This document shows positions 8,436 to 16,305 of a DNA stretch of 56,049 nt, in pieces. Where the stretch lies: assembly GCA_050433985.1 (NCBI GenBank), contig JBNPWE010000019.1, forward strand, positions 1 to 56,049, written 5' to 3'. The notes under the pieces are model-generated. The model searched no databases. It was not told where the DNA came from and was given only the letters and a program-made list of their open reading frames with translations. Made by a program: the position numbers and the translations under genes. Position 1 is the stretch's first letter. Each line of letters opens with the position of its first letter. The stretch comes from JACIYW01 sp014359745. GTDB taxonomy: Bacteria > Pseudomonadota > Alphaproteobacteria > Rhodobacterales > Rhodobacteraceae.

Positions 8436-9872
8436 ATGGTCGGGCGCTTTGATTATTTCGTGGTGTTCGCGGAAATGCGCACCGGGTCGAATTTTCTTGA
8501 AACCAACCTCAATGAACTGCCCGGCGTCACCTGCCATGGCGAGGCGTTCAACCCGGTCTTCACCGGCTATCCCAACCGCGATGATCTTTTGGGTGTGACG
8601 CTGGCCGAACGCGGCCGCGATCCGTTCGGCCTGCTGGACCGGATCGTCAACGCCAGCGGCCTGAACGGGTTTCGGTACTTTCACGATCACGATCCGCGCA
8701 TCCTTGCGCATCTGCTGGCCGATCCGCGCTGCGCCAAGATCGTGCTGACCCGCAATCCGGTTGACAGCTATGTATCGCGCAAGATCGCGGGCGAAACCGG
8801 CCAGTGGAAACTGACCAGGATCACCGACCAGCGCAGCGCCACAATCCAGTTCGACGCGGCAGAGTTTGAAGAGCATCTGCAAACCCTTCAGGATTTTCAG
8901 GTGACACTGATGCGCGGCTTGCAGATCGCCGGACAGTCGGCGTTTTATCTGGATTATGACGATATTCAGGATATTGAGGTCATCAACGGCCTTGCCGCCT
9001 ATCTGGGGGTGGATGCGCGATTGCGGGCGTTGTCGCGCAAGCTGAAGAAACAGAACCCCGCCGAGATGGGCGAAAAGGTGCAGAACCTGCGCGCGATGGA
9101 ACTGACGCTGGCGCGGCTGGATCGGTTCAACCTGTCGCGCACGCCGGGGTTTGAACCGCGGCGCGGGCCGATGATCCCCAGCTATTGCGCCGCCGCCAAG
9201 GCCCAGTTGCTGTTCATCCCGCTGCGCGGCGGACCCCATGCACGGGTGCGTGCCTGGCTTGCCGCGCTGGATGGCGGAACGGTTGACGATCTTGTCGATG
9301 ACTTTACCCAGAAGTCCCTGCGCCAATGGAAACGCAAGCGGCCCGGCCACCGCTCTTTCGCGGTGCTGCGCCACCCGGTTGCCCGCGCCCATCGCGTGTT
9401 CTGCCGCGAGATCGTCGCGGGCGGCATGCCCGCCATGCGCGACGTGCTGCGCCACACCCATGGTGTGGCCCTGCCCGACGACATGGGCAGCCATGATCTT
9501 GCCAGCCACCGCGCCGCGTTTCTGGCTTATCTCGCCTTCGTCAAGGCCAATCTGGCGGGGCAGACCGGCGTGCGGGTCGATCCCGCATGGGCGACGCAAA
9601 CCGCGCTGTTGCAAGGCGTCGCACAATTCGCCCAGCCCGATCTTTTGCTGCGCGAGGAAGATCTGGAACGCGATCTGGCCGACCTGGCCGGGAAACTGCG
9701 CCTGCCCGCCCCGCCGCTTGAACCCGCGTGTGCGGATACGCCCTTTGCGCTGGACGACATCTATGATGATGATGTCGAGGCGGCAGCGCACGCCGCCTAT
9801 GCGCGCGATTACATGTCATACGGGTTCGGGCCCTGGCGCAAACAGGCCATGCCGCCGCTGCGGGTGGTGTGA
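8436..9872 (+). CDS. Tandem-domain PAPS-dependent sulfotransferase (Stf0-like N-terminal half)
   Basis: A 478-residue protein with two sulfotransferase-like halves. The N-terminal half has the PAPS 5'-phosphosulfate loop as A-E-M-R-T-G-S-N-F-L (R15, T16, G17, S18) and the 3'-phosphate motif V-L-T-R-N-P-V-D-S-Y-V-S-R around R106, resembling Stf0/NodH-type enzymes. The second half repeats the logic in weaker form. L-L-F-I-P-L-R-G-G-P from about 258 resembles the I-P-K-T-G-G loop of other sulfotransferases, and F-A-V-L-R-H-P-V-A-R-A-H-R around R312 resembles the 3' motif. Typical single-domain members are 250-350 residues. The second loop lacks the lysine usually needed for catalysis, so that half may be structural. 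The gene closes the glycan operon. A role in sulfating the polysaccharide is inference supported by the upstream cysQ-like gene. Confidence 0.72.
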   Translation: MVGRFDYFVVFAEMRTGSNFLETNLNELPGVTCHGEAFNPVFTGYPNRDDLLGVTLAERGRDPFGLLDRIVNASGLNGFRYFHDHDPRILAHLLADPRCAKIVLTRNPVDSYVSRKIAGETGQWKLTRITDQRSATIQFDAAEFEEHLQTLQDFQVTLMRGLQIAGQSAFYLDYDDIQDIEVINGLAAYLGVDARLRALSRKLKKQNPAEMGEKVQNLRAMELTLARLDRFNLSRTPGFEPRRGPMIPSYCAAAKAQLLFIPLRGGPHARVRAWLAALDGGTVDDLVDDFTQKSLRQWKRKRPGHRSFAVLRHPVARAHRVFCREIVAGGMPAMRDVLRHTHGVALPDDMGSHDLASHRAAFLAYLAFVKANLAGQTGVRVDPAWATQTALLQGVAQFAQPDLLLREEDLERDLADLAGKLRLPAPPLEPACADTPFALDDIYDDDVEAAAHAAYARDYMSYGFGPWRKQAMPPLRVV

Positions 9873-9960
9873 CGCAGGTGGTGTGACACGGTCGGCCGGG
9901 TTGCCTTTTCGGGCCCTGGCGATGCTGCTAGAACCGGATCAACAGCGGGGAAGGCCGATG

Positions 9961-11115
9961 ATGCGCGATGTCACCCATTTCACCGGCGCGGCGATATTCG
10001 ACGGCACGGTGATGCATCACGGCGCGGCGCTGGCCGTCGCGCGGGGCCGCGTGTCCGGAATCGCGCCCGAAGATGCGGCGACCGGGCGGGTGGTGCATCT
10101 GGCGGGCGGGGTGCTGGCGCCGGGGCTGATCGATTTGCAGGTCAACGGCGGTGGCGGGCTGATGCTGGGCGGGGCGGATGTGGCCGGGCTTGCCCGGATC
10201 GCCGCCACCCATGCCCGCCTGGGCGCAACCGCTATCCTGCCCACCCTGATCACCGACACGCCCGAGGCGACGCAGCACGCGATAGCGGCGGCGATTGCCG
10301 CCGTGGTGGCCGGGGTGCCGGGGGTTCTGGGCCTGCATCTGGAGGGGCCGCATCTGGGCCCCCGGCGCAAGGGCGCGCATGACGCACATCTGATCCGCCC
10401 GATGACCGATGCCGATCTGGCGCTTTACCTGGACGCCGCGCGCGCCCTGCCCAGGCTGATGATCACCCTTGCCCCCGAGGCGGCAAGCCTTGATCAGATT
10501 GCCGCACTGGCCGGGGCGGGGGTGATCGTCAGCCTTGGCCACAGCGACACCGGCATGGAAGGGGCGCTGGCCGCGATCGGCGCGGGGGCAAGCGCCGTCA
10601 CCCATCTTTTCAACGCCATGAGCCCGCTTGGCCACCGCGAACCGGGGCTGGTGGGCGCGGCGCTGGACACGGATGTCTTTGCCGGGCTGATCGGCGACGG
10701 GGTGCATGTGGGGGCCACCGCGCTGCGCGTGGCGCTGGTAGCCAAGCGGGGCGCGGGACGGCTGTTTCTGGTATCGGATGCCATGGCCGTTGCGGGTACC
10801 GATGCCAGCGAATTCACCCTTGGCGCCCGCCAGATTCTGCGCCGGGACGGGCGGCTGACGCTGGGCGACGGCACGCTGGCCGGGGCCGATTACGATCTGG
10901 CGGCGGGTTTGCGCCATCTGGTCGACGCGATGCACATGCCCCTGGATCGCGCCTTGTCGATGGTCACAACCGTGCCCGCGAACGTGATCGGGCGTGACGA
11001 TATCGGCCACCTGCGCCCTGGCGCACGGGCCGACATGGTGCATCTGGATGCCGATCTGGTGCTGCGGCAGGTCTGGCAGGCGGGTGCGGCGCTGCGCCCC
11101 GCGCACCCGTCCTGA
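9961..11115 (+). CDS. nagA: N-acetylglucosamine-6-phosphate deacetylase
   Basis: A 384-residue amidohydrolase that removes acetate from GlcNAc-6-phosphate, feeding amino sugars into glycolysis or cell-wall synthesis. Family marks are visible in order: A-P-G-L-I-D-L-Q-V-N-G near residue 55, the metal-binding H-L-E-G-P-H-L-G-P with K-G-A-H near 130, S-L-G-H-S-D-T near 190, V-T-H-L-F-N-A-M near 215, and the catalytic aspartate in L-V-S-D-A-M near 275. Two consecutive ATG codons at 9958 and 9961 follow a GGGGAAGG ribosome-binding site. I list the second because its spacing is better, but either is possible. Length matches the family. It stands apart from nagB-type genes here, so a catabolic or recycling role cannot be distinguished. 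Confidence 0.9.
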   Translation: MRDVTHFTGAAIFDGTVMHHGAALAVARGRVSGIAPEDAATGRVVHLAGGVLAPGLIDLQVNGGGGLMLGGADVAGLARIAATHARLGATAILPTLITDTPEATQHAIAAAIAAVVAGVPGVLGLHLEGPHLGPRRKGAHDAHLIRPMTDADLALYLDAARALPRLMITLAPEAASLDQIAALAGAGVIVSLGHSDTGMEGALAAIGAGASAVTHLFNAMSPLGHREPGLVGAALDTDVFAGLIGDGVHVGATALRVALVAKRGAGRLFLVSDAMAVAGTDASEFTLGARQILRRDGRLTLGDGTLAGADYDLAAGLRHLVDAMHMPLDRALSMVTTVPANVIGRDDIGHLRPGARADMVHLDADLVLRQVWQAGAALRPAHPS

Positions 11116-11196
11116 CGCGACGGCGCCACTGGCCCCTTCCGGGGCGTCGGCCTATACTGGCCGCGAACCCCGGCAGCCACCGGCAAGGAGACTCGG

Positions 11197-12591
11197 ATGA
11201 CCAAGATCAGCAACCATCTGCCCACCGCAAGGCTTCAGGCGCTTGACGCCGCCCATCACATGCACCCGTTCACCGCCGGAAACGACCTCGCCCGCCATGG
11301 CGCGCGGGTAATCACGCAGGCCAGGGGCGTGTGGCTGACCGACAGCGAGGGGCAGCGCATCATCGACGGCATGTCGGGCCTTTGGTGTGTCAATATCGGC
11401 TTTGGCCGCAAGGAACTGGCGGATGTCGCCGCCCGCCAGATCGAAGAGCTGTGTTATTACAACACCTTCTTCCAAACCACCCATGTGCCCGCCATCGCGC
11501 TGGCCAAAAAGCTGGCCGAACTGGCCCCCGGCGATCTGAACCATGTCTTTTATGCGAATTCCGGTTCCGAGGCGAATGATACCAACATCCGCCTGGTGCG
11601 CCATTACTGGGCGATGAAGGGCAAGCCTGAAAAGACGGTGATCATCAGCCGCTGGAACGGCTATCACGGATCGACGATGGGCGGCGGATCCTTGGGCGGT
11701 ATGAAGGGCATGCACGCGCAGGGCGGCCTGCCGATCCCCGGCATCGTGCATATCGACCAACCGGACTGGTATGCCGAAGGCGGCGATCTGTCGCCCGAGG
11801 AATTTGGCCTGGAACGCGCCCGCCAGCTTGAGGCGAAGATCGCAGAACTGGGCGCGGGCAAAGTGGCCGCCTTCATCGCCGAACCGATACAGGGTGCCGG
11901 CGGCGTGATCATCCCGCCCGAAAGTTACTGGCCCGAGATTCAGCGGATCTGCGACGCGCATGAGATCCTGCTGATCGCGGATGAGGTGATCACCGGATTC
12001 GGCCGCACCGGGCATTGGTTCGGCAGCCAACGCTACGCCATCCGCCCGCATATCATGACCATCGCCAAGGGCCTGTCATCGGGCTATGTTCCCATCGGCG
12101 GCTCGCTGGTTTGCGACGAGGTGGCAGGGGTGATCGCAGAGGGCGAATTCGCCCATGGCTATACCTATTCGGGCCATCCGGTGGCGGCGGCCGTCGCGCT
12201 GGAGAACCTGCGCATCATCGAAGAGGAAAACATCGTCGGCCATGTGCATGACGTGGCCGGGCCGTATCTGGCCGCGAAATGGGCGCAACTGGCCGACCAC
12301 CCGCTGGTGGGCGAGGCGCGGATCGAAGGGTTGATGGCCTCGATCGCGCTGACCCCCGACAAGGCGGCGCGCGCGCGCTTTGCCTCGGATCCGGGCACCG
12401 TCGGTTATCGCTGCCGCGAGCGGTGTTTTGCCAACAACCTGGTCATGCGCCACGTCGGCGACCGGATGATCATCGCGCCGCCCCTGGTGATCACCCCCGC
12501 CGAGATCGATATCCTGATGGAACGGGCCGTGCAGTCGCTGGATGAAACCCTTGCAGAGCTGAAGGCGGGTGGGTTGATGGTGGCGGGATAG
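11197..12591 (+). CDS. Class III PLP-dependent aminotransferase (omega-amine:pyruvate type)
   Basis: A 464-residue fold-type I aminotransferase. The PLP lysine is K291 in T-I-A-K-G-L-S-S-G-Y-V-P-I-G-G. The conserved D-E-V-I-T-G-F-G-R-T-G lies about 25 residues before it, and N-S-G-S-E-A-N-D near 122 forms the phosphate cup. Overall wording (H-H-M-H-P-F near the start, W-N-G-Y-H-G-S-T mid-domain) resembles putrescine- or beta-alanine:pyruvate aminotransferases such as SpuC. Substrate range in this group is broad, so no symbol is given. An AAGGAG ribosome-binding site precedes the ATG. A dispersed repeat lies about 40 bases after the stop. Polyamine genes occur 17 kb away, but there is no physical link. 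Confidence 0.85.
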   Translation: MTKISNHLPTARLQALDAAHHMHPFTAGNDLARHGARVITQARGVWLTDSEGQRIIDGMSGLWCVNIGFGRKELADVAARQIEELCYYNTFFQTTHVPAIALAKKLAELAPGDLNHVFYANSGSEANDTNIRLVRHYWAMKGKPEKTVIISRWNGYHGSTMGGGSLGGMKGMHAQGGLPIPGIVHIDQPDWYAEGGDLSPEEFGLERARQLEAKIAELGAGKVAAFIAEPIQGAGGVIIPPESYWPEIQRICDAHEILLIADEVITGFGRTGHWFGSQRYAIRPHIMTIAKGLSSGYVPIGGSLVCDEVAGVIAEGEFAHGYTYSGHPVAAAVALENLRIIEEENIVGHVHDVAGPYLAAKWAQLADHPLVGEARIEGLMASIALTPDKAARARFASDPGTVGYRCRERCFANNLVMRHVGDRMIIAPPLVITPAEIDILMERAVQSLDETLAELKAGGLMVAG

Positions 12592-12628
12592 GGCCAACCG
12601 CTGCGCCAGCGGTGCGGGCGGAGCCTCC

Positions 12629-12660
12629 GGCGGGAGTATTTTTGTCGAGAGGATGGGGAA
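12629..12660 (+). repeat. Dispersed 3'-end repeat, copy A
   Basis: The core reads GGGAGTATTTTTGTCGAGAG followed by GATGGGG and starts 37 bases after the aminotransferase stop, in the sense direction. It matches three other places in the window (29071-29105, 42522-42590 reversed, 45193-45254). A short inverted GGAGCCTCCGG segment lies just before it. Confidence 0.7.
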
Positions 12661-12735
12661 GGCGCGCCGGGACTTTCGCCGCGGGCGGGCTTGCGCTATC
12701 AGGGCGGCAACTTTGGGCATCAGGGGAAACTGGCC

Positions 12736-13389
12736 ATGAAATTCTTTGTCGATACGGCGGATGTTGCGGCGATTTCGGAACTCAACGATCTGGGGATGGT
12801 GGACGGGGTCACAACCAACCCGTCGCTGATCCTGAAATCCGGGCGCGACATTCTGGAAGTGACCAAAGAGATTTGCGGCATCGTATCAGGCCCGGTATCG
12901 GCCGAGGTGGTCGCGATCAAGGCCGATGAGATGATTGCCGAGGGGCGCAAGCTGGCAAAGATCGCGCCCAATATCGCCGTCAAGGTGCCGCTGACCTGGG
13001 ACGGGCTGAAGGCCTGCAAGGTGCTGACGGGCGAAGGCAACATGGTCAACGTTACCTTGTGCTTTTCGGCCAATCAGGCGCTGTTGGCGGCCAAGGCCGG
13101 GGCCACGTTCATTTCGCCCTTTATCGGGCGGCTGGATGACATCAACCTGGACGGGATGGAACTGATCGCCGATATCCGCACGATCTATGACAATTACAAT
13201 TTTACCACGCAGATCCTTGCCGCGTCGATCCGCACCGTCAACCATGTGACCGAAGCCGCGCGCATCGGCGCCGATGTGATGACCGCCCCGCCCGAAGTGA
13301 TCCGCAAACTGGCGATGCACCCGCTGACCGACAAGGGGCTGGAGCTGTTTTTGGCCGATTGGGCAAAAACCGGTCAAAAAATCATCTGA
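12736..13389 (+). CDS. fsa: Fructose-6-phosphate aldolase / small transaldolase
   Basis: A 217-residue TIM-barrel aldolase of the short transaldolase group. The start M-K-F-F-V-D-T-A-D and the segment G-V-T-T-N-P-S-L are diagnostic. The Schiff-base lysine sits in N-I-A-V-K-V-P-L near residue 83, and F-I-S-P-F-I-G-R-L-D-D follows near 128. Members of this size either split fructose-6-phosphate or act as transaldolase, and sequence alone does not settle which. The ATG at 12736 is preceded by AGGGGAAAC. It lies downstream of repeat copy A, so it is probably transcribed separately from the aminotransferase. Nothing unusual was seen in length or composition. Confidence 0.88.
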   Translation: MKFFVDTADVAAISELNDLGMVDGVTTNPSLILKSGRDILEVTKEICGIVSGPVSAEVVAIKADEMIAEGRKLAKIAPNIAVKVPLTWDGLKACKVLTGEGNMVNVTLCFSANQALLAAKAGATFISPFIGRLDDINLDGMELIADIRTIYDNYNFTTQILAASIRTVNHVTEAARIGADVMTAPPEVIRKLAMHPLTDKGLELFLADWAKTGQKII

Positions 13390-13425
13390 TTTCGTGTATA
13401 GCTGCCCACAGGATCAACGAAGCAG

Positions 13426-14166
13426 ATGACAACAGGGACGGATATGGCGGAAACCGCAACAAATACGGTTATGGCGATCACCGATGACGTGCGCGAACGC
13501 ATCCTGGCCGAACCGGATGTCATTCTGAACGACACGGATCTGATGCGCGCGCTGGTGACCGCGAACGAGCGTAGCATGGGCAGCAATATCGTCGATCTGC
13601 GCGGCATCGCCATGGAACGGCTGGAAGCGCGGCTTGACCGGCTGGAAGATACCCACCGGTCGGTGATCGCGGCGGCCTATGACAATCTGGCCGGCACCAA
13701 TCAGATACATCGCGCCACGCTGGCCCTGATGGAACCTGCCGATTTCGTGGGGTTCCTGCGGGTTCTGGGCGATGAGGTGGCCGGGATTCTGCGGGTCGAT
13801 GCGATCTGCCTGGTTCTGGAAACACGGCAAGACCCACGCAATGAGGCGCTGCACAAGCTGGACAAGGTTTTGCGCGTGGTCGATCCGGGATTTGTGGATT
13901 GCTACATCAGCGATGGCCGGAACCGCGCGGCACGCATGGTAACGCTGCGCCAAGGCGCGCCGCATGATGCGCGCCTTTATGGCAACGGGGCGGACTGGGT
14001 ACAGTCCGAGGCGCTGATGCGGCTGGATCTTGGGGCCGGGCGGCTGCCGGGAATGCTGGTGCTGGGCGCCGAGGATCCGCATCAGTTCAAGCCAAGCCAG
14101 GGCACCGACCTTTTGACCTATTTCGCGGCGATCTTTGAACGCGCCCTGCGGCGCTGGCTGGCGTGA
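13426..14166 (+). CDS. DUF484 family protein
   Basis: A 246-residue protein of the DUF484 family, which is predicted to carry a GAF-like fold and is repeatedly found directly upstream of xerC in proteobacteria. The N-terminal helix region (V-R-E-R-I-L-A-E-P-D-V-I-L-N-D) and the central M-E-R-L-E-A-R-L-D-R-L-E coiled segment are the recognisable parts. An alternative ATG at 13444 has a better GGGACGG ribosome-binding site, so the first six residues may not be made. The stop overlaps the GTG start of xerC (GTGA), indicating translational coupling. The family has no established biochemical role as far as I know. A link to chromosome dimer resolution is suggested only by gene order. Confidence 0.82.
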   Translation: MTTGTDMAETATNTVMAITDDVRERILAEPDVILNDTDLMRALVTANERSMGSNIVDLRGIAMERLEARLDRLEDTHRSVIAAAYDNLAGTNQIHRATLALMEPADFVGFLRVLGDEVAGILRVDAICLVLETRQDPRNEALHKLDKVLRVVDPGFVDCYISDGRNRAARMVTLRQGAPHDARLYGNGADWVQSEALMRLDLGAGRLPGMLVLGAEDPHQFKPSQGTDLLTYFAAIFERALRRWLA

Positions 14167-15101
14167 CACTGGCGCTGTCGCCCGCCGCGCGCGATGCGCT
14201 GGAAGGGTGGCAAGCCTATCTGCGCGGGGTTCAGGGCGTGGCCACGGCCACGGTGACCGCCTATCGCACCGATGTGACCGGCTTTCTGGCCTTCATCACC
14301 CATCACCACGGCGCGGCCGAGGGGCTGGGCCCGTTGACCCGGCTGGGCCCGACCGACATGCGCGCCTGGATGGCGCATGAACGGGCGCGCGGCGTTTCGG
14401 CCCGGTCTCTGGCGCGGGGGCTGTCGGCGGTGCGATCGTTCTATCGGTGGCTTTCCGAACATCAGGGGGTGGAACCGACGGCGGTTCTGGCAGCCCGCGC
14501 GCCAAAATTTCGCGCCAAGCTGCCGCGCCCGCTGTCGGAATCGGCGGCGCGCGACATGATCGGCACCCTGGCCGAGGGCGGCGGCGGCAGCCTTGGGGCA
14601 AAGGCCTGGATCGGGCTGCGCGATGCCGCCGTTGTCACGGTGCTTTATGGCTGCGGGCTGCGGATTTCCGAAGCCCTGTCGCTGACCGGGGCCGAGGCGG
14701 CGCTGCCCGAGGTCTTGCGCATAACCGGCAAGGGCGGCAAGCAACGCATCGTTCCGGTGATCGGGGCCGCGCGCGCCGCGGTTGCCGCCTATGTGCGCAC
14801 CTGCCCGTTCGATCTGGCCCCTGACCAGCCGCTGTTTCGGGGCGCGCGCGGCGGGGCGCTGAACCCGCGTCTGGTCTCCAAGGCGATGGAACGGGTGCGC
14901 ATGCAGCTTGGCCTGCCCGCCACCGCCACACCGCATGCGATGCGCCATTCGTTCGCGACACATCTTCTGTCGGCCGGGGGCGATCTGCGCGCGATTCAGG
15001 AACTGTTGGGCCATGCGTCGCTGTCGTCCACGCAGGTTTACACGGCCGTCGATACCGCGCGCCTGATGGAGGTGTATGACCGCGCGCATCCCCGGGCCTG
15101 A
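14163..15101 (+). CDS. xerC: Tyrosine recombinase XerC
   Basis: A 312-residue tyrosine recombinase that, with XerD, resolves chromosome dimers at dif. The catalytic set is complete: R167 in G-C-G-L-R-I-S-E, the lysine of K-G-G-K-Q-R, H258 and R261 in H-A-M-R-H-S-F, H284 in L-L-G-H-A-S, and the nucleophile Y293 in T-Q-V-Y-T. The N-terminal SAM-like DNA-binding domain covers about the first 100 residues. Translation starts at GTG 14163, overlapping the DUF484 stop. The context and the lack of nearby phage genes argue for the housekeeping recombinase and against a mobile-element integrase. Confidence 0.92.
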   Translation: MTLALSPAARDALEGWQAYLRGVQGVATATVTAYRTDVTGFLAFITHHHGAAEGLGPLTRLGPTDMRAWMAHERARGVSARSLARGLSAVRSFYRWLSEHQGVEPTAVLAARAPKFRAKLPRPLSESAARDMIGTLAEGGGGSLGAKAWIGLRDAAVVTVLYGCGLRISEALSLTGAEAALPEVLRITGKGGKQRIVPVIGAARAAVAAYVRTCPFDLAPDQPLFRGARGGALNPRLVSKAMERVRMQLGLPATATPHAMRHSFATHLLSAGGDLRAIQELLGHASLSSTQVYTAVDTARLMEVYDRAHPRA

Positions 15102-15186
15102 TTGCGACCGGGTTCGGGCGGGTTCGGGGCTTGACCGATGGGGCGGCCCGCGCGCAAGATTTGATCAGCGGTTCAGGAGGTTTGAA

Positions 15187-15630
15187 ATGCGCGTCATCGG
15201 CACTTTATCGCTTTGCCTGTCCCTGATTGCCCTGCCCGTTTGGGCGCAAGCGGGGTGGGGCAACCTTGATGACCTGCTGGAACGGGCCATGGGGGATGGT
15301 CGCGAATGGGATGGATCGTATTGGTTGCCCGACAATACCGATCCGGCCCTGGCCCGCGAGGCGATCGGCGTGACCTATCCCGTAATCGAGGGGGCAGCAG
15401 GAAACACCAGCATCGCGGCGGGGTATTTCGTGCGGTCGGGCAATGGATTTGCCTATGCCGGGCCTTTGGACGGGCTTTTCGGGCACGATCCGCGTGACGC
15501 GCGCTTCCTGCCCGACCGTATCGAGGTGAAAACCACCATGCCCCGGCCCGGTGAAGCGCGCTGTTGCCCGACTGGCACGGCGACCTGGTCTATCAACCGC
15601 GCAACCCGGCAGGTGGTGCGGATCAACTGA
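15187..15630 (+). CDS. Secreted protein of unknown function
   Basis: A 147-residue protein with a clear signal peptide: a short basic start, a hydrophobic run of about 15 residues and an A-Q-A cleavage site near residue 22. The mature part has no domain I can name. A C-C-P-T-G motif followed by T-W-S-I-N-R-A-T-R near the C-terminus looks conserved by memory in other small exported alphaproteobacterial proteins, but I cannot confirm it. The two adjacent cysteines could form a disulfide after export. A CAGGAGG ribosome-binding site lies eight bases before the ATG. It sits between xerC and hsp20 with its own leader. Confidence 0.65.
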   Translation: MRVIGTLSLCLSLIALPVWAQAGWGNLDDLLERAMGDGREWDGSYWLPDNTDPALAREAIGVTYPVIEGAAGNTSIAAGYFVRSGNGFAYAGPLDGLFGHDPRDARFLPDRIEVKTTMPRPGEARCCPTGTATWSINRATRQVVRIN

Positions 15631-15765
15631 CGCCGGGCGCGCCATGTGCAAGGCGCCCTGTCGGCCCTTGAAACCGATGGGGGAAATACCCAGATTCCGG
15701 GCGTCGGGTGCCTATGCAGGGCCCGGCACCGTTTGGTCCGGCAACTGCGGGCCCCAACCCATCGC

Positions 15766-15785
15766 TTTACGGAGGATGACCCATG
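15766..15785 (+). promoter_or_regulatory. Possible ROSE-type RNA thermometer over the hsp20 ribosome-binding site
   Basis: The leader reads TCGCT, six bases, then AGGA, just before the hsp20 start codon. In ROSE elements of alphaproteobacterial small heat-shock genes a U-Y-G-C-U motif pairs with the AGGA of the Shine-Dalgarno site through a G-G pair. Here the motif, spacing and position fit, but the outer stem is weak: only two pairs extend it. Upstream hairpins in 15700-15760 would be expected and G-C-rich inverted segments are present there. Confidence 0.4.
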
Positions 15786-16256
15786 CGACACCTTGATTTT
15801 GCCCCCCTTTATCGCGCCACCGTCGGTTTTGACCGCGTCGCCGACCTGATGGACCGGGTTCTTGCCGCTGACGCACCGCAACCCACCTATCCCCCTTACA
15901 ATATCGAAAAGACCGCCGATGATGGCTATCGGATATCCATCGCGGTGGCTGGTTTCCGCCCCGACGAACTTTCGGTCGAGGTAAAGGAAGGCGCGTTGAT
16001 CGTGACGGCCCGCAAGGCCGATGACGACAGCGCCCGCAACTATCTGCATCGCGGCATTGCCAGCCGTGCGTTCGAACGGCGCTTTGCCCTTGCCGACCAC
16101 GTCAAGGTGACAGGTGCGGCCACTGCGGATGGCATGTTGCACATCGATCTGGTGCGCGAAATCCCCGAGGCGCTGAAACCGCGCCAGATCGCCATTCAGA
16201 CAGGCGCGCCGATCGAGGCGGCCAAGATCGTCTCTGACGCCAAAACCGCCCACTGA
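15783..16256 (+). CDS. Small heat-shock protein (Hsp20/IbpA family)
   Basis: A 157-residue alpha-crystallin-type chaperone that holds unfolding proteins for later refolding. The N-terminus H-L-D-F-A-P-L-Y-R-A-T-V-G-F-D-R is characteristic of IbpA-like class A proteins. The alpha-crystallin domain spans about residues 36-125, including Y-R-I-S-I-A-V-A-G-F and L-I-V-T-A-R-K. The family usually shows an I-x-I/V motif in the tail. Here I-A-I-Q follows the domain near residue 137. A GGAGG site lies seven bases before the ATG and may be masked by the RNA structure listed separately. It is transcribed alone and converges on the RTX gene. Confidence 0.88.
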   Translation: MRHLDFAPLYRATVGFDRVADLMDRVLAADAPQPTYPPYNIEKTADDGYRISIAVAGFRPDELSVEVKEGALIVTARKADDDSARNYLHRGIASRAFERRFALADHVKVTGAATADGMLHIDLVREIPEALKPRQIAIQTGAPIEAAKIVSDAKTAH

Positions 16257-16305
16257 TACCCCGTGCCCCCGCCCTATCCGGCGGCGGGGGCATCCGGCAG
16301 GTCGA

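Noticed and set aside
7068..9791. A 907-codon open frame on the minus strand
   Set aside because: It lies opposite the branching transferase and sulfotransferase genes, has arginine-, glutamine- and histidine-rich composition without family motifs, and arises from G+C codon bias of the real genes.
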